A DNA stretch of 23,240 nucleotides from contig NW_026712532.1 in the NCBI RefSeq assembly GCF_022539665.2, forward strand, positions 1 through 23,240, read 5' to 3'. Source of the DNA: Daphnia carinata (Eukaryota > Arthropoda > Branchiopoda > Diplostraca > Daphniidae). A program made the position numbers and the translations under genes. This document shows, in pieces, positions 12,085 through 23,185 of this stretch (position 1 is its first letter; every line of letters begins with the position of its first letter). The notes below the pieces were generated by a model. The model saw nothing but the letters and a program-made list of their open reading frames with translations, was not told the origin of the DNA and ran no database searches.

Positions 12085-12156
12085 TGTGAATATAGTGTTA
12101 TAGAATCAGTTTCATGATATCTACATTCAAACAGCATCAAATATACGTGTATTCAA
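12085..12156. repeat. 72-bp unit with TTTCATGATATC
   Basis: The unit reads B to position 34 and repeats AT, or equally joins B up to 32 to A from 31. It carries CAGCATC. It is another length change at the 30-34 point. Confidence 0.85.
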
Positions 12157-12927
12157 TGTGAATATAGTGTGATACAGTGAGTTTCAATATCTACATTCAA
12201 ACAGCATCAAATATACGTGTATTCAATGTGAATATAGTGTTATAGAATCAGTTTCAATATCTACATTCAAACAGCATCAAATATACGTGTATTCAATGTG
12301 AATATAGTGTGATACAATCAGTTTCAATATCTACATTCAAACAGCATCAAATATACGTGTATTCAATGTGAATATAGTGTTATAGAATCAGTTTCATGAT
12401 CTACATTCAAACAGTATCAAATATACGTGTATTCAATGTGAATATAGTGTTATAGAATCAGTTTCATGATCTACATTCAAACAGCATCAAATATACGTGT
12501 ATTCAATGTGAATATAGTGTTATAGAATCAGTTTCAATATCTACATTCAAACAGCATCAAATATACGTGTATTCAATGTGAATATAGTGTTATAGAATCA
12601 GTTTCAATGATCTACATTCAAACAGTATCAAATATACGTGTATTCAATGTGAATATAGTATGATACAGTGAGTTTCAATATCTACATTCAAACAGCATCA
12701 AATATACGTGTATTCAATGTGAATATAGTGTTATAGAATCAGTTTCATGATCTACATTCAAACAGTATCAAATATACGTGTATTCAATGTGAATATAGTA
12801 TGATACAGTGAGTTTCAATATCTACATTCAAACAGCATCAAATATACGTGTATTCAATGTGAATATAGTGTTATAGAATCAGTTTCATGATCTACATTCA
12901 AACAGTATCAAATATACGTGTATTCAA

Positions 12928-13001
12928 TGTGAATATAGTGTGAATGATAGAATCAGTTTCATGATCTACATTCAAACAGTATCAAATATACGTGTATTCA
13001 A
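12928..13001. repeat. 74-bp B unit, 4-bp insertion in left cluster
   Basis: GTGTGAATGATAGAATCAG replaces GTGTTATAGAATCAG. The extra bases look like a local duplication around TGAAT or TGAT. Confidence 0.8.
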
Positions 13002-14401
13002 TGTGAATATAGTGTTATACAGTGAGTTTCAATATCTACATTCAAACAGCATCAAATATACGTGTATTCAATGTGAATATAGTATGATACAGTGAGTTTC
13101 AATATCTACATTCAAACAGCATCAAATATACGTGTATTCAATGTGAATATAGTGTTATAGAATCAGTTTCATGATCTACATTCAAACAGTATCAAATATA
13201 CGTGTATTCAATGTGAATATAGTATGATACAGTGAGTTTCAATATCTACATTCAAACAGCATCAAATATACGTGTATTCAATGTGAATATAATATGATAC
13301 AGTGAGTTTCAATATCTACATTCAAACAGCATCAAATATACGTGTATTCAATGTGAATATAGTGTTATAGAATCAGTTTCATGATCTACATTCAAACAGT
13401 ATCAAATATACGTGTAGTCAATGTGAATATAGTATGATACAGTGAGTTTCAATATCTACCTTCAAACAGCATCAAATATACGTGTATTCAATGTGAATAT
13501 AGTGTTATAGAATGAGTTTCAATATCTACATTCAAACAGCATCAAATATACGTGTATTCAATGTGAATATAGTATGATACAGTGAGTTTCAATATCTACA
13601 TTCAAACAGCATCAAATATACGTGTATTCAATGTGAATATAGTATGATACAGTGAGTTTCAATATCTACATTCAAACAGCATCAAATATACGTGTATTCA
13701 ATGTGAATATAGTGTTATAGAATCAGTTTCATGATCTACATTCAAACAGTATCAAATATACGTGTATTCAATGTGAATATAGTATGATACAGTGAGTTTC
13801 AATATCTACATTCAAACAGCATCAAATATACGTGTATTCAATGTGAATATAGTGTTATAGAGTCAGTTTCAATATCTACATTCAAACAGCATCAAATATA
13901 CGTGTATTCAATGTGAATATAGTGTTATAGAATCAGTTTCATGATCTACATTCAAACAGTATCAAATATACGTGTATTCAATGTGAATATAGTATGATAC
14001 AGTGAGTTTCAATATCTACATTCAAACAGCATCAAATATACGTGTATTCAATGTGAATATAGTGTTATAGAATCAGTTTCATGATCTACATTCAAACAGT
14101 ATCAAATATACGTGTATTCAATGTGAATATAGTATGATACAGTGAGTTTCAATATCTACATTCAAACAGCATCAAATATACGTGTATTCAATGTGAATAT
14201 AGTATTATAGAATCAGTTTCATGATCTACATTCAAACAGTATCAAATATACGTGTATTCAATGTGAATATAGTATGATACAGTGAGTTTCAATATCTACA
14301 TTCAAACAGCATCAAATATACGTGTATTCAATGTGAATATAGTATGATACAATGAGTTTCAATATCTACATTCAAACAGCATCAAATATACGTGTATTCA
14401 A

Positions 14402-14472
14402 TGTGAATATAGTGTTATAGAATCAGTTTCATGATCTACATTCAAACAGCATCAAATAATACGTGTATTCAA
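14402..14472. repeat. 71-bp B unit with AAATAATA
   Basis: One extra A in the conserved half (CAAATAATACG). The unit has CAGCATC rather than the usual B CAGTATC. Confidence 0.85.
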
Positions 14473-14752
14473 TGTGAATATAGTGTTATAGAATCAGTTT
14501 CATGATCTACATTCAAACAGTATCAAATATACGTGTATTCAATGTGAATATAGTGTTATAGAATCAGTTTCATGATCTACATTCAAACAGTATCAAATAT
14601 ACGTGTATTCAATGTGAATATAGTATGATACAGTGAGTTTCAATATCTACATTCAAACAGCATCAAATATACGTGTATTCAATGTGAATATAGTGTTATA
14701 GAATCAGTTTCATGATCTACATTCAAACAGTATCAAATATACGTGTATTCAA

Positions 14753-14813
14753 TGTGAAATATAGTGAGTTTCAATATCTACATTCAAACAGCATCAAATA
14801 TACGTGTATTCAA
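14753..14813. repeat. 61-bp A unit, 10-bp deletion plus one A
   Basis: One A is added in TGTGAAATATAG and positions 12-21 are missing, so TATAG runs straight into TGAGTTTC. Two changes lie within 15 bp of each other. Confidence 0.85.
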
Positions 14814-15513
14814 TGTGAATATAGTGTGATACAGTGAGTTTCAATATCTACATTCAAACAGCATCAAATATACGTGTATTCAATGTGAATATAGTATGAT
14901 ACAGTGAGTTTCAATATCTACATTCAAACAGCATCAAATATACGTGTATTCAATGTGAATATAGTGTTATAGAATCAGTTTCATGATCTACATTCAAACA
15001 GTATCAAATATACGTGTATTCAATGTGAATATAGTATGATACAGTGAGTTTCAATATCTACATTCAAACAGCATCAAATATACGTGTATTCAATGTGAAT
15101 ATAGTGTTATAGAATCAGTTTCATGATCTACATTCAAACAGTATCAAATATACGTGTATTCAATGTGAATATAGTGTTATAGAATCAGTTTCATGATCTA
15201 CATTCAAACAGTATCAAATATACGTGTATTCAATGTGAATATAGTGTTATAGAATCAGTTTCATGATCTACATTCAAACAGCATCAAATATACGTGTATT
15301 CAATGTGAATATAGTATGATACAGTGAGTTTCAATATCTACATTCAAACAGCATCAAATATACGTGTATTCAATGTGAATATAGTATGATACAGTGAGTT
15401 TCAATATCTACATTCAAACAGCATCAAATATACGTGTATTCAATGTGAATATAGTGTTATAGAATCAGTTTCATGATCTACATTCAAACAGTATCAAATA
15501 TACGTGTATTCAA

Positions 15514-15582
15514 TGTGAATATAGTATACAGAATGAGTTTCAATATCTACATTCAAACAGCATCAAATATACGTGTATTCAA
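15514..15582. repeat. 69-bp unit with GTATACAGAATGAG
   Basis: It shares the unusual CAGAATGAG with the unit at 15653 but lacks GAT. With the B unit between them, the pair suggests a 140-bp dimer duplication followed by a 3-bp deletion in this copy. Confidence 0.85.
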
Positions 15583-15652
15583 TGTGAATATAGTGTTATA
15601 GAATCAGTTTCATGATCTACATTCAAACAGTATCAAATATACGTGTATTCAA

Positions 15653-15724
15653 TGTGAATATAGTATGATACAGAATGAGTTTCAATATCTACATTCAAAC
15701 AGCATCAAATATACGTGTATTCAA
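15653..15724. repeat. 72-bp unit with GATACAGAATGAG
   Basis: The unit reads A positions 1-20 and restarts at 19 with B-like bases, a 2-bp duplication at an A/B switch in the left cluster. It is the likely parent form of 15514-15582. Confidence 0.85.
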
Positions 15725-15934
15725 TGTGAATATAGTGTTATAGAATCAGTTTCATGATCTACATTCAAACAGTATCAAATATACGTGTATTCAATGTGAA
15801 TATAGTGTGATACAATGAGTTTCAATATCTACATTCAAACAGCATCAAATATACGTGTATTCAATGTGAATATAGTGTTATAGAATCAGTTTCATGATCT
15901 ACATTCAAACAGTATCAAATATACGTGTATTCAA

Positions 15935-16013
15935 TGTGAATATAGTGTTATAGAATCAGTTTCATGAGTTTCAATATCTACATTCAAACAGCATCAAATA
16001 TACGTGTATTCAA
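15935..16013. repeat. 79-bp B-to-A chimeric unit, 9-bp duplication
   Basis: A B unit is read to position 33 (TTTCATGA) and continues with GTTTCAATATC, that is, from A position 25. TGA is common to B 31-33 and A 22-24, so the join has 3 bp of microhomology. Confidence 0.9.
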
Positions 16014-16853
16014 TGTGAATATAGTGTTATAGAATCAGTTTCATGATCTACATTCAAACAGTATCAAATATACGTGTATTCAATGTGAATATAGTATGAT
16101 ACAGTGAGTTTCAATATCTACATTCAAACAGCATCAAATATACGTGTATTCAATGTGAATATAGTGTTATAGAATCAGTTTCATGATCTACATTCAAACA
16201 GTATCAAATATACGTGTATTCAATGTGAATATAGTATGATACAGTGAGTTTCAATATCTACATTCAAACAGCATCAAATATACGTGTATTCAATGTGAAT
16301 ATAGTATGATACAGTCAGTTTCAATATCTACATTCAAACAGCATCAAATCTACGTGTATTCAATGTGAATATAGTATGATACAGTGAGTTTCAATATCTA
16401 CATTCAAACAGCATCAAATATACGTGTATTCAATGTGAATATAGTGTTATAGAATCAGTTTCATGATCTACATTCAAACAGTATCAAATATACGTGTATT
16501 CAATGTGAATATAGTATGATACAGTGAGTTTCAATATCTACATTCAAACAGCATCAAATATACGTGTATTCAATGTGAATATAGTGTTATAGAATCAGTT
16601 TCATGATCTACATTCAAACAGTATCAAATATACGTGTATTCAATGTGAATATAGTATGATACAGTCAGTTTCAATATCTACATTCAAACAGCATCAAATA
16701 TACGTGTATTCAATGTGAATATAGTGTTATAGAATCAGTTTCATGATCTACATTCAAACAGTATCAAATATACGTGTATTCAATGTGAATATAGTGTTAT
16801 AGAATCAGTTTCATGATCTACATTCAAACAGTATCAAATATACGTGTATTCAA

Positions 16854-19800
16854 TGTGAATATAGTGTTATAGAATCAGTTTCAATATCTACATTCAAACA
16901 GCATCAAATATACGTGTATTCAATGTGAATATAGTGTGATACAGTGAGTTTCAATATCTACATTCAAACAGCATCAAATATACGTGTATTCAATGTGAAT
17001 ATAGTGTTATAGAATCAGTTTCAATATCTACATTCAAACAGCATCAAATATACGTGTATTCAATGTGAATATAGTGTTATAGAATCAGTTTCAATATCTA
17101 CATTCAAACAGCATCAAATATACGTGTATTCAATGTGAATATAGTGTTATAGAATCAGTTTCATGATCTACATTCAAACAGTATCAAATATACGTGTATT
17201 CAATGTGAATATAGTGTGATACAATGAGTTTCAATATCTACATTCAAACAGCATCAAATATACGTGTATTCAATGTGAATATAGTGTTATAGAATCAGTT
17301 TCATGATCTACATTCAAACAGTATCAAATATACGTGTATTCAATGTGAATATAGTATGATACAGTGAGTTTCAATATCTACATTCAAACAGCATCAAATA
17401 TACGTGTATTCAATGTGAATATAGTGTTATAGAATCAGTTTCATGATCTACATTCAAACAGTATCAAATATACGTGTATTCAATGTGAATATAGTGTGAT
17501 AGAATGAGTTTCAATATCTACATTCAAACAGCATCAAATATACGTGTATTCAATGTGAATATAGTGTTATAGAATCAGTTTCATGATCTACATTCAAACA
17601 GTATCAAATATACGTGTATTCAATGTGAATATAGTGTGATACAGTGAGTTTCAATATCTACATTCAAACAGCATCAAATATACGTGTATTCAATGTGAAT
17701 ATAGTGTGATACAGTGAGTTTCAATATCTACATTCAAACAGCATCAAATATACGTGTATTCAATGTGAATATAGTGTTATAGAATCAGTTTCATGATCTA
17801 CATTCAAACAGCATCAAATATACGTGTATTCAATGTGAAATATAGTGTTATAGAATCAGTTTCAATATCTACATTCAAACAGCATCAAATATACGTGTAT
17901 TCAATGTGAATATAGTGTTATAGAATCAGTTTCATGATCTACATTCAAACAGTAACAAATATACGTGTATTCAATGTGAATATAGTATGATACAATGAGT
18001 TTCAATATCTACATTCAAACAGCATCAAATATACGTGTATTCAATGTGAATATAGTGTTATAGAATCAGTTTCATATCTACATTCAAACAGCATCAAATA
18101 TACGTGTATTCAATGTGAATATAGTGTGATACAATGAGTTTCAATATCTACATTCAAACAGCATCAAATATACGTGTATTCAATGTGAATATAGTGTGAT
18201 ACAGTGAGTTTCAATATCTACATTCAAACAGCATCAAATATACGTGTATTCAATGTGAATATAGTATGATACAGTGAGTTTCAATATCTACATTCAAACA
18301 GCATCAAATATACGTGTATTCAATGTGAATATAGTGTTATAGAATCAGTTTCAATATCTACATTCAAACAGCATCAAATATACGTGTATTCAATGTGAAT
18401 ATAGTGTTATAGAATCAGTTTCAATATCTACATTCAAACAGCATCAAATATACGTGTATTCAATGTGAATATAGTGTTATAGAATGAGTTTCAATATCTA
18501 CATTCAAACAGCATCAAATATACGTGTATTCAATGTGAATATAGTGTTATAGAATCAGTTTCAATATCTACATTCAAACAGCATCAAATATACGTGTATT
18601 CAATGTGAATATAGTATGATACAGTGAGTTTCAATATCTACATTCAAACAGCATCAAATATACGTGTATTCAATGTGAATATAGTGTTATAGAATCAGTT
18701 TCATGTTCCACATTCAAACAGTATCAAATATACGTGTATTCAATGTGAATATAGTATGATACAATGAGTTTCAATATCTACATTCAAACAGCATCAAATA
18801 TACGTGTATTCAATGTGAATATAGTGTTATAGAATCAGTTTCATATCTACATTCAAACAGCATCAAATATACGTGTATTCAATGTGAATATAGTGTTATA
18901 GAATCAGTTTCAATATCTACATTCAAACAGCATCAAATATACGTGTATTCAATGTGAATATAGTGTTATAGAATCAGTTTCAATATCTACATTCAAACAG
19001 CATCAAATATACGTGTATTCAATGTGAATATAGTGTGATACAGTGAGTTTCAATATCTACATTCAAACAGCATCAAATATACGTGTATTCAATGTGAATA
19101 TAGTGTTATAGAATCAGTTTCATGATCTACATTCAAACAGTATCAAATATACGTGTATTCAATGTGAATATAGTGTTATAGAATCAGTTTCAATATCTAC
19201 ATTCAAACAGCATCAAATATACGTGTATTCAATGTGAATATAGTGTTATAGAATCAGTTTCATGATCTACATTCAAACAGCATCAAATATACGTGTATTC
19301 AATGTGAATATAGTATGATACAGTGAGTTTCAATATCTACATTCAAACAGCATCAAATATACGTGTATTCAATGTGAATATAGTGTTATAGAATCAGTTT
19401 CAATATCTACATTCAAACAGTATCAAATATACGTGTATTCAATGTGAATATAGTATGATACAATCAGTTTCAATATCTACATTCAAACAGCATCAAATAT
19501 ACGTGTATTCAATGTGAATATAGTGTGATACAGTCAGTTTTAATATCTACATTCAAAGAGAATCAAATATACGTGTATTCAATGTGAATATAGTGTGATA
19601 GAATCAGTTTCAATATCTACATTCAAACAGCATCAAATATACGTGTATTCAATGTGAATATAGTGTTATAGAATCAGTTTCAATATCTACATTCAAACAG
19701 TATCAAATATACGTGTATTCAATGTGAATATAGTGTTATAGAATCAGTTTCAATATCTACATTCAAACAGCATCAAATATACGTGTATTCAATGTGAATA

Positions 19801-20631
19801 TAGTGTTATAGAATCAGTTTCATGATCTACATTCAAACAGCATCAAATATACGTGTATTCAATGTGAATATAGTGTGATACAGTGAGTTTCAATATCTAC
19901 ATTCAAACAGCATCAAATATACGTGTATTCAATGTGAATATAGTGTTATAGAATCAGTTTCATATCTACATTCAAACAGCATCAAATATACGTGTATTCA
20001 ATGTGAATATAGTGTTATAGAATCAGTTTCAATATCTACATTCAAACAGCATCAAATATACGTGTATTCAATGTGAATATAGTGTTATAGAATCAGTTTC
20101 AATATCTACATTCAAACAGCATCAAATATACGTGTATTCAATGTGAATATAGTGTGATACAGTGAGTTTCAATATCTACATTCAAACAGCATCAAATATA
20201 CGTGTATTCAATGTGAATATAGTGTTATAGAATCAGTTTCATGATCTACATTCAAACAGTATCAAATATACGTGTATTCAATGTGAATATAGTATGATAC
20301 AGTGAGTTTCAATATCTACATTCAAACAGCATCAAATATACGTGTATTCAATGTGAATATAGTGTTATAGAATCAGTTTCATGATCTACATTCAAACAGC
20401 ATCAAATATACGTGTATTCAATGTGAATATAGTGTGATAGAATCAGTTTCAATATCTACATTCAAACAGCATCAAATATACGTGTATTCAATGTGAATAT
20501 AGTGTTATAGAATCAGTTTCAATATCTACATTCAAACAGCATCAAATATACGTGTATTCAATGTGAATATAGTATGATACAGTGAGTTTCAATATCTACA
20601 TTCAAACAGCATCAAATATACGTGTATTCAA
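16854..20631. repeat. Zone 4: second H-rich stretch
   Basis: H units return in runs (16994-17133, 18324-18463, 18883-19022, 19653-19792, 20002-20141), with three 69-bp TTTCATATC units (18045, 18814, 19933). No 71-bp TTTCAATGATC units occur. A single diverged unit at 19513-19582 has TTTTAATATC and CAAAGAGAATC. The limits of the zone are approximate. Confidence 0.7.
17834..17904. repeat. 71-bp H unit with TGTGAAATATAG
   Basis: One extra A near the start of the unit, the same insertion as at 14753. It lengthens the right arm region of the boundary palindrome without adding pairs. Confidence 0.85.
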
Positions 20632-20730
20632 TGTGAATATAGTGTTATAGAATCAGTTTCATGATCTACATTCAAACAGATCTATATTCAATATCTACAT
20701 TCAAACAGCATCAAATATACGTGTATTCAA
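20632..20730. repeat. 99-bp unit, 29-bp insertion
   Basis: The unit reads B 1-48, then ATCTATATTCAA (positions 33-44 of a CTATATTC-type A unit), then A 32-70. It is the longest unit. The CTATATTC variant otherwise occurs only in zone 1 and in the last unit of the window. The 17-bp string GATCTATATTCAATATC (20679-20695) recurs exactly at 23213-23229. Confidence 0.9.
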
Positions 20731-21149
20731 TGTGAATATAGTGTTATAGAATCAGTTTCATGATCTACATTCAAACAGTATCAAATATACGTGTATTCAA
20801 TGTGAATATAGTGTTATAGAATCAGTTTCATGATCTACATTCAAACAGCATCAAATATACGTGTATTCAATGTGAATATAGTGTTATAGAATCAGTTTCA
20901 TGATCTACATTCAAACAGTATCAAATATACGTGTATTCAATGTGAATATAGTGTTATAGAATCAGTTTCATATCTACATTCAAACAGCATCAAATATACG
21001 TGTATTCAATGTGAATATAGTGTTATACAATGAGTTTCAATATCTACATTCAAACAGCATCAAATATACGTGTATTCAATGTGAATATAGTGTGATACAG
21101 TGAGTTTCAATATCTACATTCAAACAGCATCAAATATACGTGTATTCAA

Positions 21150-21218
21150 TGTGAATATAGTATGATACAGTGAGTTTCAATATTACATTCAAACAGCATC
21201 AAATATACGTGTATTCAA
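21150..21218. repeat. 69-bp A unit, base 35 missing
   Basis: CAATATTACATTC replaces CAATATCTACATTC. The deletion is in the spacer of the A-type inverted repeat. Confidence 0.85.
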
Positions 21219-21638
21219 TGTGAATATAGTATGATACAGTGAGTTTCAATATCTACATTCAAACAGCATCAAATATACGTGTATTCAATGTGAATATAGT
21301 GTTATAGAATCAGTTTCATGATCTACATTCAAACAGTATCAAATATACGTGTATTCAATGTGAATATAGTATGATACAGTGAGTTTCAATATCTACATTC
21401 AAACAGCATCAAATATACGTGTATTCAATGTGAATATAGTGTTATAGAATCAGTTTCATGATCTACATTCAAACAGTATCAAATATACGTGTATTCAATG
21501 TGAATATAGTGTTATAGAATCAGTTTCATGATCTACATTCAAACAGTATCAAATATACGTGTATTCAATGTGAATATAGTATGATACAGTGAGTTTCAAT
21601 ATCTACATTCAAACAGCATCAAATATACGTGTATTCAA

Positions 21639-21718
21639 TGTGAATATAGTGTTATAGAATCAGTTTCATGATCTACATTCAAACAGTATGATACAGTATC
21701 AAATATACGTGTATTCAA
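21639..21718. repeat. 80-bp B unit, 10-bp insertion
   Basis: The unit reads B 1-51, then six bases that match A 15-20 (GATACA), then 48-70, giving CAGTATGATACAGTATC. The switch is between AGTAT at 11-14 of A and AGTAT at 47-51 of B. Confidence 0.85.
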
Positions 21719-22278
21719 TGTGAATATAGTGTGATACAATGAGTTTCAATATCTACATTCAAACAGCATCAAATATACGTGTATTCAATGTGAATATAGT
21801 GTTATAGAATCAGTTTCATGATCTACATTCAAACAGTATCAAATATACGTGTATTCAATGTGAATATAGTATGATACAGTGAGTTTCAATATCTACATTC
21901 AAACAGCATCAAATATACGTGTATTCAATGTGAATATAGTGTTATAGAATCAGTTTCATGATCTACATTCAAACAGTATCAAATATACGTGTATTCAATG
22001 TGAATATAGTATGATACAGTGAGTTTCAATATCTACATTCAATCAGCCTCAAATATACGTGTATTCAATGTGAATATAGTGTTATACAATGAGTTTCAAT
22101 ATCTACATTCAAACAGCATCAAATATACGTGTATTCAATGTGAATATAGTGTTATACAATAAGTTTCATGATCTACATTCAAACAGTATCAAATATACGT
22201 GTATTCAATGTGAATATAGTGTTATAGAATCAGTTTCATGATCTACATTCAAACAGTATCAAATATACGTGTATTCAA

Positions 22279-22346
22279 TGTGAATAGTGTTATAGAATCA
22301 GTTTCATGATCTACATTCAAACAGCATCAAATATACGTGTATTCAA
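22279..22346. repeat. 68-bp B unit, 2-bp deletion
   Basis: TGTGAATAGTG replaces TGTGAATATAGTG. It is one of the few deletions at the edge of the conserved half. Confidence 0.85.
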
Positions 22347-23185
22347 TGTGAATATAGTGTTATAGAATCAGTTTCATGATCTACATTCAAACAGTATCAA
22401 ATATACGTGTATTCAATGTGAATATAGTGTTATAGAATCAGTTTCATATCTACATTCAAACAGCATCAAATATACGTGTATTCAATGTGAATATAGTGTT
22501 ATAGAATCAGTTTCATGATCTACATTCAAACAGCATCAAATATACGTGTATTCAATGTGAATATAGTGTTATAGAATCAGTTTCATGATCTACATTCAAA
22601 CAGTATCAAATATACGTGTATTCAATGTGAATATAGTATGATACAGTGAGTTTCAATATCTACATTCAAACAGCATCAAATATACGTGTATTCAATGTGA
22701 ATATAGTGTTATAGAATCAGTTTCATGATCTACATTCAAACAGTATCAAATATACGTGTATTCAATGTGAATATAGTATGATACAATGAGTTTCAATATC
22801 TACATTCAAACAGCATCAAATATACGTGTATTCAATGTGAATATAGTGTTATAGAATCAGTTTCATGATCTACATTCAAACAGCATCAAATATACGTGTA
22901 TTCAATGTGAATATAGTATGATACGGTGAGTTTCAATATCTACATTCAAACAGCATCAAATATACGTGTATTCAATGTGAATATAGTGTTATAGAATCAG
23001 TTTCATGATCTACATTCAAACAGCATCAAATATACGTGTATTCAATGTGAATATAGTGTTATAGAATCAGTTTCATGATCTACATTCAAACAGTATCAAA
23101 TATACGTGTATTCAATGTGAATATAGTGTTATAGAATCAGTTTCATGATCTACATTCAAACAGTATCAAATATACGTGTATTCAA

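Larger units (their letters stand above)
5509..12647. repeat. Zone 2: H-rich with 69- and 71-bp junction units
   Basis: Starting just inside the chimeric unit 5473-5551, the private variants of zone 1 largely vanish and H units become common. All seven 71-bp units reading TTTCAATGATC lie here (6251-12647), with seven of the twelve 69-bp units reading TTTCATATC. The left cluster (positions 13-23) shows many intermediate combinations, such as GTGTGATACAATGAG and GTGTTATAGAATGAG, which indicates short-tract exchange or repeated mutation. Confidence 0.8.
6251..12647. repeat. Seven 71-bp units with TTTCAATGATC junction
   Basis: Units starting at 6251, 7372, 8274, 11105, 11315, 11664 and 12577 have one extra A at the same 30/31 point, with a B left cluster. 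The first three carry CAGCATC and the last four CAGTATC, so there are probably two founder lineages that spread locally. None lies outside this interval. Confidence 0.85.
12648..16853. repeat. Zone 3: mainly alternating A/B dimers
   Basis: Here A and B alternate over long runs (for example 13982-14331, 15865-16223, 16364-16783), so the effective period is about 140 bp. H-type units are few (13492 and 13842). No TTTCATATC or TTTCAATGATC junction unit is present. Several larger indel units lie in this zone instead (12928, 14753, 15514, 15653, 15935). It resembles zone 1 in order but lacks its private variants, which suggests recent spread of the dimer. Confidence 0.75.
5622..22485. repeat. Twelve 69-bp units with TTTCATATC junction
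   Basis: Units starting at 5622, 7793, 8415, 8974, 9393, 10756, 11246, 18045, 18814, 19933, 20941 and 22417 have a B-type left cluster (11246 has AATGAG) and an A-type right half, with one base missing at 30/31. They are absent from 1-5472 and from 11315-18044. This entry spans the first to the last of them; it is not a continuous feature. Confidence 0.85.

Noticed and set aside
20632-20730. Insertion of a foreign or mobile element
   Set aside because: All 29 extra bases can be explained by repeat positions 33-44 and 32-48; there is no foreign sequence or target-site duplication.
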